A DNA stretch of 64,000 nt, from assembly GCF_003112515.1 (NCBI RefSeq), contig NZ_BEVZ01000005.1, positions 248,001 to 312,000 on the forward strand. The letters run 5' to 3'. The notes beneath the pieces are model-generated. The model worked only from the letters and a program-made list of their open reading frames with translations, did not search any database and was not told where the DNA came from. Positions 52,383 to 61,105 of the stretch are shown here, piece by piece. A program made the position numbers and the translations under genes. The DNA is from Streptomyces fragilis (GTDB lineage Bacteria > Actinomycetota > Actinomycetes > Streptomycetales > Streptomycetaceae). How positions within the stretch are numbered: position 1 is the first letter of the stretch; each line of letters starts with the position of its first letter.

Positions 52383-55352
52383 CTACACCCACGTCCGGGG
52401 ACGGTAACGGTTGGCGCGTTCCACCAGGTCGATCCTCTCCTCGCCGCCGTCCGCGAGACGGGCCAGCGTGCGGTACGAACGTTCCAGGCCGAGACGGAGT
52501 CCCCGCTCGTCCAGTACTTCGCCGAGCACCCCGCGTCCGGACGCCGCCGGTGCGGAGCCCCGGCCTCCGGAGAGTACCCAGTCGAGCGCGCAGCCCAGCA
52601 CCTCCGCGGAGAGCCGCTCGCGCCGCACGGCGTCCAGGCCGTATCCGCCCAGCGCCTCCACCTGCGCGGCGGCGGCGGTCAGATCGTCGAGGAACCGCGT
52701 GTCGGCGCCCACCACCGTACGCCCCCGCAGACGCGCCCGGACGGCGGCGACCCGGGCCGCGGTGTAGTGGATGGACGCCTCCGGCACCGACTCCAGGGCG
52801 GTGACCGAGCCCTCCCGGTCACCCGACGCGAGCCGCACCCGGGCCAGTGCGAACGCCGCGCTCACGTAGCTCGGATCGGTCGACCAGACCAGGCGGTAGT
52901 ACTCGGCTGCGTTGTCCAACTGCCCCAGCACCTCGGCGCACAAACCCAGGGCCAGCTTCGGCGCGGGCTCGCCCGGGAAGGCGTCGTAGAGGGCGTCGAA
53001 GGCCAGCGCGGAGGCCACGTACTCGCCGGTGACCAGCGACGTCACACCCCGGTACCAGACCACCCGCCAGTCGTCGGGCTCCTCGGCGGCCACGCCGGTG
53101 AGCTCCTCCACGGCGGCCGCCGCCTCGCCCGCCTCCAGCCGGGCGCGCACCAGCCGCAGCCGGGACTCGGGGGAGGGGGAGGGCGTCGCCGCGAGGGCGG
53201 CGATCACCTCCTGGGGCGCCGCGGTCGTCAGCGCCGCCAGGAAACCGGCGTTGGGGTCGTCGGGGTTCACCAGGGGCACCGGGAGGGCCAGCGCGGCGGC
53301 CGCGGCGTCCACCGGTTTCACCGGTCCGGGTGACACCGGCGGTGGCGGCGCGTCCGGCGCAGGCGCGAGGGCCGGACCGCGCTGGGCGGGGAAGACCGGT
53401 GCCGGAGCGTGCGAGGGCGCCGCGCCGACGGGCGGAACCGTGCCGGGCGGCCCGCCCTGGGACGCCCGGCCGTGCGGCGGCGCCCCGGTGGGCGGCGCCC
53501 CGGTGGGCGGAACCCCGACGGGCAGGGCGCCGGCGCGGCGGCGTCGGGCGAGCGGTCCGCCCGCCGGGTCGCGGCGGACGCCCAGGCGGGAGACCACCGG
53601 ATCGGTGGCGTCGAACAACTGGCTGTCGGTGACCCGTAGTTCCGGGCCGAACAGGGTGGACAGCGCGGGCCGCGGCCGTCCCGTGCGCAACGAGACCACC
53701 TCGCGCAGCACGCCGGTGAGCTGTTCCGCCATCTCCTGGGCGGAGGAGAAGCGGCGCGCCGGGTCCGGATCGGTGGCCCGCACCAGCAGCCGGTGGAAGG
53801 ACTCGTACCGCCGGAACACCTCGATGTCGTCCGGGTCGGGCAGCGAGTCGGCGTACACGGTGGTGTAGCCGTGGAAGTCGAGACTGAGCACGGCCAGGGT
53901 GCGCGCGACGGTGTACAGGTCGGAGGCGACGGAGGGCCCCAGCGTGGAGACCTCGGGCGCCTGGTAGCCGATCGTGCCGTAGATGGCCGACGCGTAGTCG
54001 TCCATGCGGCGGACCGCGCCCATGTCGATCAGCTTCAGCTGGTCCTCGGTCTGTATCGCGTTGTCGACCTTGAAGTCGCAGTACAGCAGGTTGCGGCTGT
54101 GCAGGTGGCCCAGCGCCTCCAGCGCCTCGATGCCGTAGGCGCAGGCCTGCTCCACCGGCAGCGGGTCACGCCGCCCCTCCGGGGTGCGGCGGTCGTTGGC
54201 GATGTCCCTCAGCGACTTGCCGCCGACGTACTCCATGACGATGTAGCCGTCGAGGGACCCGGTCCGCTGGTCGAGGTGCTCGACGAAGTTGTAGATCCGC
54301 ACGATGTTGGCGTGCTCGATCTCGGCGAGGAAGCGCCGCTCGGAGATCGCGGCGGCCATCGCGTCCTGGTCGCCGGTGTCCAGCAGGCCCTTGAGGACGA
54401 CCCACCGGTCGGAGACCGCGCGGTCCACGGCGAGGTAGATCCAGCCGAGTCCGCCGTGCGCCAGACAGCCCACCACCTGGTACTGGCCGTGCACCACGTC
54501 GCCGCCGCGCAGCTTGGGCACGAAGGAGTAGGGGTGGCCGCACTTGGTGCAGAAGCCCTCGGTGCGGCCGGGTCGGTCGCCGCGGGCCCGGCCCACGGGG
54601 GCGCCGCAGTCGGAGCGGGAGCAGAACCGTTTGCGCTCCGGCACCCGCGGGTCGTCCAGCACCATGGCCCGGGGGTCGGGCCGTGGCACGGCGGGCACGT
54701 CGACCAGGCCCGCGCCCAGCCGGCCGCGGCGCGAACCGCTCGACTGGGCGCCGGAGCTGCGCACCGACACCGCGCCGACGGTGGCGGCGCCGCCGAGCGT
54801 TCCGGACAGCCGGCCGGAGACCGACCGCCGGGAGCGGGACGACGACCGCGACGACGGCACGGACCCCGTCGAGCCGCCCGAACCGCCGGAGCCGGCAGGG
54901 GCGTTCCCGCCCTCGGAGCCGCCGGGGACGCCGGAGCCGCCGGAGCCGGGGACGCCGAGGCCTCCGGAAGCGCCGGAGCCGCCGGAGCCGGGGACGCCGA
55001 GGCCTCCGGAACTGCCGAAGCCGCCGGGGACGCCTGAAGTGCCGGGGACGCCGGGGGCACCAGAAGTGCCGGGGACGCCAGGGACGCCGAGGCCGCCGGA
55101 AGAACCGGAGCCGCCCGGGGTGCCCGTCGGGCCCGGTCCGCCCGGCGCAGGTCCCGCCGCCTGGCCTCCTGGGCCGGTGGGCCGGCCCGACGTGCCCGGC
55201 ATGCGGCCCGTGATGCCGGTGGGCGCCGCGCCGACCATGCCGTCCGGCGCGACCACCGGCGCGAGCCCGCAGTGGTCGCAGTACAGCTCGCCGCCGCCGA
55301 CGTCCTCGTAGGCCCCCTCGCAGTCCGCCCGCTGACACTTCACGTCACTCAC
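52383..55352 (-). CDS. pknG: PknG-like Ser/Thr protein kinase with zinc ribbons and TPR tail
   Basis: A 989-residue cytoplasmic kinase. Ribbon 1 is Cys6, 11, 25, 28; ribbon 2 is Cys244, 249, 268, 271, the rubredoxin-like element of mycobacterial PknG. Between them residues 40-230 are Gly/Ser/Pro repeats. The kinase domain has GCLAHGGLGWIYLA (296-309), Lys321 in VVLKG, YCDFKVDN (Asp426, Asn431; HRD replaced as in PknG), IDMGAV (Asp443) and YGTIGYQAPE. A Pro-rich linker and a helical TPR domain (AAEEPDDWRVVWYRGVTSLVTG and following) end it. M. tuberculosis PknG is 750 residues. GTG 55352. In mycobacteria PknG reads amino-acid supply through GlnH/GlnX and phosphorylates the FHA protein GarA. Confidence 0.94.
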   Translation of the reverse strand: MSDVKCQRADCEGAYEDVGGGELYCDHCGLAPVVAPDGMVGAAPTGITGRMPGTSGRPTGPGGQAAGPAPGGPGPTGTPGGSGSSGGLGVPGVPGTSGAPGVPGTSGVPGGFGSSGGLGVPGSGGSGASGGLGVPGSGGSGVPGGSEGGNAPAGSGGSGGSTGSVPSSRSSSRSRRSVSGRLSGTLGGAATVGAVSVRSSGAQSSGSRRGRLGAGLVDVPAVPRPDPRAMVLDDPRVPERKRFCSRSDCGAPVGRARGDRPGRTEGFCTKCGHPYSFVPKLRGGDVVHGQYQVVGCLAHGGLGWIYLAVDRAVSDRWVVLKGLLDTGDQDAMAAAISERRFLAEIEHANIVRIYNFVEHLDQRTGSLDGYIVMEYVGGKSLRDIANDRRTPEGRRDPLPVEQACAYGIEALEALGHLHSRNLLYCDFKVDNAIQTEDQLKLIDMGAVRRMDDYASAIYGTIGYQAPEVSTLGPSVASDLYTVARTLAVLSLDFHGYTTVYADSLPDPDDIEVFRRYESFHRLLVRATDPDPARRFSSAQEMAEQLTGVLREVVSLRTGRPRPALSTLFGPELRVTDSQLFDATDPVVSRLGVRRDPAGGPLARRRRAGALPVGVPPTGAPPTGAPPHGRASQGGPPGTVPPVGAAPSHAPAPVFPAQRGPALAPAPDAPPPPVSPGPVKPVDAAAAALALPVPLVNPDDPNAGFLAALTTAAPQEVIAALAATPSPSPESRLRLVRARLEAGEAAAAVEELTGVAAEEPDDWRVVWYRGVTSLVTGEYVASALAFDALYDAFPGEPAPKLALGLCAEVLGQLDNAAEYYRLVWSTDPSYVSAAFALARVRLASGDREGSVTALESVPEASIHYTAARVAAVRARLRGRTVVGADTRFLDDLTAAAAQVEALGGYGLDAVRRERLSAEVLGCALDWVLSGGRGSAPAASGRGVLGEVLDERGLRLGLERSYRTLARLADGGEERIDLVERANRYRPRTWV
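54905..55130 (-). repeat. Gly/Ser/Pro minisatellite in the kinase linker
   Basis: Short units around a GGGACGCCG core; a 30-base stretch ending CCTCCGGAA recurs after 42 bp (ends at 54969 and 55011). They encode GLGVPGSGGSG and GVPGTSG repeats separating the two zinc ribbons. Confidence 0.75.
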
Positions 55353-55389
55353 GCCCCGTCCCTCCGCACAGCTCCCCCTCCGTCGGCGC

Positions 55390-56718
55390 TCACGTCTGGG
55401 CCTCCTGCGGCCGCCCGGCCCCGTCCTGGGAGGGCATCACGGGCCGCAACAGCTCGACCGCCGTGTGCTGGTAGCGCAGCACCGCCTGTTCGGCCACCCG
55501 CAGGTCGCAGGGGGCGCTCCACAGCATCCGGCGCGCGATGTCGTACCGCTCGACCAGCAGCGGGTCCTCCGCCAGCCCGTGCCGGGCCACCTTCGCCCGG
55601 TAGGCGTCCAGCCGCCCCCGCAGCTCGGCGCGGATCGCCAGCGGCGCGGTGACCGCGGTCAACGACTCGCGGGCGCGCAGCAGTTCCTCCTCCGCCCTGC
55701 GCTCCAGGTCCTCCAGCAGCGGCGACAGCCGGTGCCACAGGCCCTGGCGCCGGTACTCCGCCGCCGTCGACAGCTCCTCCTGCAGCGCGGTCGGCGGCCC
55801 GCTCACCGCGGGCACCTCGGTGGCGGCGATCTTCGCCAGCACCTCGCCGCGCGCCAGCCGCGCCTCGGCCAGCGTGCGGTCCGCGCGGCTGAGCACGTCC
55901 CGCAGCCGCATCAGCCGCGACTCGGCGTCCTGCCGGACCGTCAGCACCGCCTCGATCTCCCGCCGCACGTCCTCCAGTTCGCGTGCGTGACGGTCGTAGG
56001 CGGTGGTGTCGGGGCGGCCCGCGCCGGGCGCGGAGCTGCCCCGGTCCGGCGTCCAGAAGGACAGCGGGTCGGAGATCACCGTCCCGCGCAGCCGGGTCAG
56101 GGCCCGGGTGATCCGCTCCAGGTCGTCGCCGGCCGGGTGCTCACCGGGACGCACGCCGGCCGAGCGGGCCAGCTCCCGGGTGCGGCGCAGTTCGGCGGAG
56201 AGCATGTCGATCCGCGCGGGCAGCGTCGACCACACCGCGTCGGCGGCCACCACCATGTCCAGCGCGGCGGCGTACAGGTCGTTCATCCGGTCGACCAGCG
56301 CGGCCAGCGTGTAGCGGCGGCTGAGGCGCACGGCCGAGGTCCCGGCGAGCGCGCCGGTCCCGACGGCGGCGGCGCCGGCCACCGTGACGCTCGGGCCGCG
56401 CAGCAGTTCGGTGAGGGCCACCAGGTCCTCGCGTCCCGCCCAGCGACGGCGGGCCCGCAGCTCCCGGGCGGTGCGCAGGGTGTCCGTGTAGGCGTCGAAC
56501 CAGCTCCACAGGAGGGTGATCGACGCCTCCGCCCGTTTCCAGCGTTCCGCCGTGGCCCCGGTGAGCTCGGCCCCTTCGAGAAGTCTGCGCCCCGCGTGGT
56601 CCTGCAGCGCGAGGAGCGAGGACTCCATGGCCTCGTGCTCCGCGCCGAGCCGCGCCAGCGCACGGTCCACCTCGTCCCGGTCCATCACCGGACCCGGGGC
56701 GTGTCCCGTGTCGCCCAT
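55390..56718 (-). CDS. Coiled-coil protein of the PknG cluster
   Basis: A 442-residue, almost entirely helical soluble protein without recognised family. Heptad-like stretches are LGAEHEAMESSLLALQDHAGRRLLEG near residue 25, ARELEDVRREIEAVLTVRQDAESRLMRLRDVLSRADRTL near 250, and LLEDLERRAEEELLRARESLTAV near 340. A mildly hydrophobic stretch (VTVAGAAAVGTGALAGTSAV, about 110-130) may be a membrane contact but is weak. Only one Cys, so no zinc ribbon. It lies between glnH-like and pknG-like genes (95- and 37-bp gaps) and was, as I recall, not part of the three-gene mycobacterial cluster. It may link sensor and kinase. Confidence 0.8.
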   Translation of the reverse strand: MGDTGHAPGPVMDRDEVDRALARLGAEHEAMESSLLALQDHAGRRLLEGAELTGATAERWKRAEASITLLWSWFDAYTDTLRTARELRARRRWAGREDLVALTELLRGPSVTVAGAAAVGTGALAGTSAVRLSRRYTLAALVDRMNDLYAAALDMVVAADAVWSTLPARIDMLSAELRRTRELARSAGVRPGEHPAGDDLERITRALTRLRGTVISDPLSFWTPDRGSSAPGAGRPDTTAYDRHARELEDVRREIEAVLTVRQDAESRLMRLRDVLSRADRTLAEARLARGEVLAKIAATEVPAVSGPPTALQEELSTAAEYRRQGLWHRLSPLLEDLERRAEEELLRARESLTAVTAPLAIRAELRGRLDAYRAKVARHGLAEDPLLVERYDIARRMLWSAPCDLRVAEQAVLRYQHTAVELLRPVMPSQDGAGRPQEAQT

Positions 56719-56813
56719 CGATCACCTCTCAGTGCGCAGTCGGTGCGTGCGGTCGGTCGGCCCGGGGCTCCGTCGGCCCGCGCCGGTCAGACCCTGCCCA
56801 GGGCGGGCAGGGG

Positions 56814-58001
56814 TCAGTCGCGGTAGACGGCGGGAGGCGGGTCGGCGGGCTTCTTCATGGTCGCCTCCAGCCACTCGTCGTAGGCCCGCTCCCAGCCGCC
56901 GTCCGCGACGTAGTCACGCAGCACGGCGTTCACCCGGCGGACCAGGTCCTCCGAGTCCCGCGACATCGCGACGCCGTAGTACTCCTCGGTGAACTCCTCG
57001 CCCATCAGCGTCACCGACGGGTCCTGGGCCGCCTGGCTGGCGGCCAGCGCGCTGTCGGTGACCACCGCGTCGACCTCGCCGAGCTGGAGCCGCACCAGGC
57101 AGTCCAGCTGGTTGGGGACGACGGGGCGGATGTCCGCCTCGGCGACGGCCGGCTTGCCCGCCGCCCGGTCCTTCTCCAGCCGCAGGCGCGCCGTCGATCC
57201 GTCCGCGGTGCAGATCTTCTTCCCGGCCAGCGAGCGGTCGTAGCCCGTGATGCCGGAGTGCGCCGGGGCGAGGACCTGCTGGCCGGTGGTGAAGTACGGA
57301 GCGGAGAACGCGACGTCGTCGAGGCGGTCGCAGGTGATGGTCATGGTGCGCACCACCATGTCGACCCGGCCGTCCTGCACGGCCGGGATGCGCTGGCTGG
57401 TGGGGACGGCGGCGAAGCGGATGTTGGGCGGCTCGCCGGGCGCGCGGTGGCCGAGGATCTCGTCGGCGATCCGGCGGGCCAGGTCGATGTCGAAGCCGGA
57501 GAGCTCCACCCGCTCCTGCGAGCTGTTGGGGTCGCGGTAGCCCCAGCCGTAGCTGTTCTGGTCCACCCCGACGCGCAGGTAGCCGCGTTCCTTGATCCTG
57601 CGGATCGTTTCCCCGGTCTCGTCCCTCGACGGGGCGGGGCTGCGGGCCTCGGGGCGGTCGCACGTCTCGTCGGCGGCGAAGCGGCCGCGGCCGGTGCCGC
57701 CGCCGATCCCGTCACCGGTGCCGCCGGTGCCGCCGGTCATGCCAGTGTTTCCGGTGCCGCCCGTCATGCCGGTGTCGCCGGTCGTGCCGGCGCGGCCGGT
57801 CGCGTGCGAGCCGGCGGTCCGGGCCGCGTCGCCGCCGTCCGCGCCCGTCCCCGGGGGCCGTGGCAGCAGCAGGGCGCCGGCCGCGGCGAGCGCGCAGACG
57901 CCGGCCAGGGCGCCCACGATCAGTCGGCCCCGCCGCGGGCGGTGCTGCCGCGCCCGCGCGCCGCCCTCGTCCCCGTCCCCGTTCCCGTGCCGGCGCTGCA
58001 T
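56814..58001 (-). CDS. GlnH-like membrane-anchored amino-acid-binding protein
   Basis: A 395-residue extracellular solute-binding protein, SBP family 3. An N-terminal membrane helix (RLIVGALAGVCALAAAGALLL, about 27-47) anchors it; there is no lipobox, unlike mycobacterial GlnH. A Gly/Thr linker with tandem GMTGGTGNT units follows. The binding domain, from residue about 140, starts YLRVGVDQNSYGWGYRD and shows LSGFDIDLARRIADEILG and VDMVVRTMTITCDR, then KKICTADGSTAR and LGEVDAVVTDSALAA, all typical of glutamate/aspartate/glutamine binders. ATG at 58001. It is placed after glnX as in mycobacteria, where it senses Asp/Glu outside the cell for PknG. Confidence 0.88.
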   Translation of the reverse strand: MQRRHGNGDGDEGGARARQHRPRRGRLIVGALAGVCALAAAGALLLPRPPGTGADGGDAARTAGSHATGRAGTTGDTGMTGGTGNTGMTGGTGGTGDGIGGGTGRGRFAADETCDRPEARSPAPSRDETGETIRRIKERGYLRVGVDQNSYGWGYRDPNSSQERVELSGFDIDLARRIADEILGHRAPGEPPNIRFAAVPTSQRIPAVQDGRVDMVVRTMTITCDRLDDVAFSAPYFTTGQQVLAPAHSGITGYDRSLAGKKICTADGSTARLRLEKDRAAGKPAVAEADIRPVVPNQLDCLVRLQLGEVDAVVTDSALAASQAAQDPSVTLMGEEFTEEYYGVAMSRDSEDLVRRVNAVLRDYVADGGWERAYDEWLEATMKKPADPPPAVYRD

Positions 58002-58015
58002 CGCCGTCCCCCCGT

Positions 58016-59440
58016 TCACCGGTACTCCGAAAGCCTGCGGCCGATCCCCAGCAGCCCCGCCGCCGCGGCCAGCACGGCCAGGGCGGCGGCGCCGACGGGC
58101 AGCCCGGTCAGCGCGGCCCGTCCGTCGGACGCGGCCTGCTCGAACTCCGTCTCCTCGTGCTCCAGCGCCTGCCGCAGGGACCGGTCGACGTTGTCGAAAC
58201 AGACCCGGGTGGGCGACTTCTCGTCCGGTCCGATGATCCGGTCGAGGGCCTCCTGGTAATTCCCCGCGTCGTCGGCCTTCCGGGCCTCCGTGTGGCGCTT
58301 GCGCCACTCGAGCATGCTGCTCCGCGCCTTGTCGACCGGCTTCGCGCCCTGCGGGTCGTCGGCCAGGCGACCGGCCGCGTCCAGACCGCGGGACAGGCCC
58401 CGCATGGACTTCTCGAACGCCACCTCGAACTTGTCGCGCCGGACGGTGTCGGACACCTTCACCGTCTCCGCGCCCCGGCTGATCAGCGTCAGGTTCTCCG
58501 CGCCGCGGGCCTGCAGGGAGGCGGCACGGGTGTCGTTCAGGACGTTCAGCGACTTCACGCCGTGCTCGTAGGAGTCGTTCAGCCCGGCCCGGGCCAGGGA
58601 GTGCCCGGCCAGCAGCCACAGCAGCATCACGGTGGTGGCCGCGGTGGCGGTCACCAGGCCGGGGCTCAGCACCCGGTTGGTGCGCAGGTACTCGCGCCGC
58701 TGGGCGCGGCCGAGCGCGACGAGCGCCACGGCGCCGAGGGCCAGCGCGAACCACGGGTAGGGCGTGGCCTCGGCGTAGTCCTCGGTGAGGCGCTGGTTCT
58801 CCTGGTGGTAGAGGTCCTCGGCGGCCGGGAGCATCTCGTCCTGCATCAGGTGGTCGGCGTACCGCAGGTAGGCCCCGGCCAGCGGGTAGCCCATCCGGTT
58901 GTTGGCGCGGGCGCGTTCCACCAGTCCCTTGTAGCGGGGCAGCAGTTCGTTGAGCCGGGCCACGGTGCGGCCGGACGCCGAGTCCGGGTCGGAGCTGGCG
59001 GCGGCGGTGGCCAGGCCGGAGGCGGCCGTCCGGATGTCCCTCTCGTAGCGCTCGCGGCTGTCGGAGGTCTCGTTGCCGCCGGCCAGAAGGCCGTCGGAGG
59101 CCGCGGTGTTGGCCCCGGCGAGCGCGCGGTACACGTCGGCGGCGGCCGAGCTCAGCGGGCCGCTGTGGTGCAGCACGTCGTCGGCGGCGGCACTGCGCGC
59201 GGAGGTCTGCCAGGTGGTGACGGCTCCGAAGGCGACCACCAGCAGGGCCAGGACGGCGCCGATGATCCGCAGCCGGCCCGGCTCGGTGGTCGCGGCGGCC
59301 CGCACCCGGGCGGCGGTCTCCGCGACGGCGGTGGTCCGCCGGGGAGCCGGGGCCGACGGGGCGGCGGCCGGGACCGGTGGCGGGGGTGGCGGTGCCGCGG
59401 GCGGCGGCGGGGCGGCGCCGGGCGCCTGTGGGTATGTCAT
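58016..59440 (-). CDS. GlnX-like membrane signalling protein
   Basis: A 474-residue membrane protein. A Pro/Ala-rich cytoplasmic start (about 50 residues), helix 1 (IIGAVLALLVVAFGAVTTW, about 57-75), a helical extracellular domain of about 155 residues, helices 2 and 3 (YPWFALALGAVALVAL; VTATAATTVMLLWLLAG), a second extracellular helical domain and a final helix (LPVGAAALAVLAAAAGLLGIG) before a short basic end. Both outside domains look like chemoreceptor-type four-helix sensors. This matches mycobacterial GlnX, which passes the GlnH signal to PknG. ATG at 59440 has GGGGGAGGT upstream. It is the first gene of the cluster; glnH-like follows after 14 bp. Confidence 0.85.
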   Translation of the reverse strand: MTYPQAPGAAPPPPAAPPPPPPVPAAAPSAPAPRRTTAVAETAARVRAAATTEPGRLRIIGAVLALLVVAFGAVTTWQTSARSAAADDVLHHSGPLSSAAADVYRALAGANTAASDGLLAGGNETSDSRERYERDIRTAASGLATAAASSDPDSASGRTVARLNELLPRYKGLVERARANNRMGYPLAGAYLRYADHLMQDEMLPAAEDLYHQENQRLTEDYAEATPYPWFALALGAVALVALGRAQRREYLRTNRVLSPGLVTATAATTVMLLWLLAGHSLARAGLNDSYEHGVKSLNVLNDTRAASLQARGAENLTLISRGAETVKVSDTVRRDKFEVAFEKSMRGLSRGLDAAGRLADDPQGAKPVDKARSSMLEWRKRHTEARKADDAGNYQEALDRIIGPDEKSPTRVCFDNVDRSLRQALEHEETEFEQAASDGRAALTGLPVGAAALAVLAAAAGLLGIGRRLSEYR

Positions 59441-59550
59441 GAGACCTCCCCCGGGGTCATCGTGTCGCCGCAAGTATCGCCGTGACGGGGCGATGACGCA
59501 CGGGCGTTGCGGGATCCCGCGGCTCGGCCCGCCACGACACCACACGCCCC

Positions 59551-59610
59551 CGGCCCGCCGCGCGGTTCCTGCGCCCCCCGGCGGGGCCGCCCGGGCCCGG
59601 CGGCGGGCCG
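59551..59610 (-). terminator. Possible terminator after pxpC
   Basis: A perfect 10-bp stem CGGCCCGCCG with CGGCGGGCCG around a 40-nt loop in the 184-bp gap between pxpC and glnX. The loop is long, so this is uncertain. Confidence 0.3.
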
Positions 59611-59624
59611 TCCCGCGCGGAGGG

Positions 59625-60494
59625 TCAGGTGCCGGGCGGGGAAACCGCGGCCGGGACGAAGCGGAGGATCTGGCCCGGCCTGGCCTGGGCGGCGCGGTCG
59701 AGGTCGCGGCGCAGGACGACGGCGACGACGGGGTAGCCGCCGGTGACGGGGTGGTCGGCGAGGAAGAGGACCGGGCGGCCCCCCGGCGGCACCTGCAGCG
59801 CACCCGGGACCATCCCCTCGCTGGGCAGCTCCCCCTCCCGCGCCCGCTCCAGCACGGGCCCGTCGAGCCGCATGCCCACCCGGTCGGACGCCGCTCCGAC
59901 GGTCCACGTCGCGGACAGCAGCTCCTGGACGGCGCGGGGCGTGAACCAGTCGTCGCGCGGCCCCGGCCGCACCCGCAGCGCCACCTCGCCCGCGGTCGGC
60001 GCGGCCACCGGCGCCAGGTCCACGCAGGGCGGCGGCCCCGACGCGGGACCGGCGGGGAGCACGTCGCCCACCGCGAGCGGCTTTGGCCCGAGCCCCGCGA
60101 GCACGTCCCGCGACCGCGATCCCAGCACCTCGGGCACCGTGATCCCGCCCCGCACGGCGAGGTAGTTGCGCAGCCCCGCCGTCGGCGTCCCCAGCGTGAG
60201 CCGGCTGCCCGCCGCCAGGTGCGCCACCGCGTTCACCGCGCCGCCGTCCACCGGGCACACCGCGCCCGTCACGGCCACCGTCACCGGCCGCAGCGCCCGG
60301 ACGGACAGCCCGCCGAAGGTGACCTCCACCGCCGCCGCGCCCTCCGCGTTGCCCACCAGCCGGTTGGCCAGCCGCAGCGAGCCGCGGTCGGCTGCGCCGG
60401 AGAGCCCCACGCCCACCGCGGCGAGTCCCGGCCGCCCCAGGTCCTGCACGGTGGCGTGCGGTCCGGTCGCCAGTACCTCCAGCGCCGCCGTCAC
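59625..60494 (-). CDS. pxpC: 5-oxoprolinase subunit PxpC
   Basis: A 289-residue subunit (KipA/AHS2, biotin-carboxylase-like fold) of the ATP-dependent three-part 5-oxoprolinase that opens pyroglutamate to glutamate. Family signs are LEVLATGPHATVQDLGRPGLAAVGVGLSGAAD, RLANRLVGNAEGAAAVEVTFGG, YLAVRGGI and GALQVPPGGRPVLFLADHPVTGGYPV. The start is GTG 60494, overlapping the pxpB stop (GTGA); a frame reaching further upstream is rejected. Last gene of the pxpABC operon. As the product is glutamate, its place next to the GlnX/GlnH/PknG cluster is suggestive. Confidence 0.95.
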   Translation of the reverse strand: MTAALEVLATGPHATVQDLGRPGLAAVGVGLSGAADRGSLRLANRLVGNAEGAAAVEVTFGGLSVRALRPVTVAVTGAVCPVDGGAVNAVAHLAAGSRLTLGTPTAGLRNYLAVRGGITVPEVLGSRSRDVLAGLGPKPLAVGDVLPAGPASGPPPCVDLAPVAAPTAGEVALRVRPGPRDDWFTPRAVQELLSATWTVGAASDRVGMRLDGPVLERAREGELPSEGMVPGALQVPPGGRPVLFLADHPVTGGYPVVAVVLRRDLDRAAQARPGQILRFVPAAVSPPGT

Positions 60495-61105
60495 GAGGGG
60501 CGCACCTCCTCGAACCGCACGCGCGCCCCCGGCCGCAGCAGGGCCGGCGGATCGCGGTCCTCGCGCCACACCGCCAGGTCCGTCCGCCCGATCAGCTGCC
60601 AGCCGCCCGGCGAACTGCGCGGGTACACCCCGCTGAACTCCCCGGCCAGCCCCACCGCCCCGGCCGGCACCCGGGTCCGCGACTCGGCCCGGCGAGGTAC
60701 CCGCAACTCCCGCGGCCCGCCCGTCAGATAGGCGAAGCCGGGCGCGAACCCGCCGAAGGCGACGGTCCATTCGCAGCCGGTGTGCAACCGCACCACCTCC
60801 CGCACCGGCAGGCCGGTCAAGTCGGCCACCTCGCGCAGGTCTTCGCCGTCGTAGTGGACCGGAACGCGCACCAGCGGACCTTGTTCGTGCGCCGCCGCCG
60901 TCATGTCGCGTGTGCGCAGGTCACGTTCGACCAGGGCGGGGTCCGCCGCCGGGCCGAGACGGAGCAGGACTGTGCGGGCGGCCGGGACCAGGTCGGTCAC
61001 GCCCGGCGGGGACTCGCGCCGCAGGGAGCGGTACAGGCCCAGCGCCTCCTCCAGCGACTCCGTCTCCACCAGCAGAGCCTGGTCGCCGCACGGCAGGACG
61101 CGCAC
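60491..61105 (-). CDS. pxpB: 5-oxoprolinase subunit PxpB
   Basis: A 204-residue KipI/AHS1 subunit that works with PxpA and PxpC. It starts MRVLPCGDQALLVETESLEEALGLY. The second half shows HTGCEWTVAFGGFAPGFAYLTG, then RRAESRTRVPAGAVGLAGEFSGVYPRSSPGGWQLIGRT, the conserved AHS1 core. GTG at 61105 follows the pxpA stop with no gap (TGAGTG), so translation is coupled. Length is normal. Confidence 0.95.
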   Translation of the reverse strand: MRVLPCGDQALLVETESLEEALGLYRSLRRESPPGVTDLVPAARTVLLRLGPAADPALVERDLRTRDMTAAAHEQGPLVRVPVHYDGEDLREVADLTGLPVREVVRLHTGCEWTVAFGGFAPGFAYLTGGPRELRVPRRAESRTRVPAGAVGLAGEFSGVYPRSSPGGWQLIGRTDLAVWREDRDPPALLRPGARVRFEEVRPS

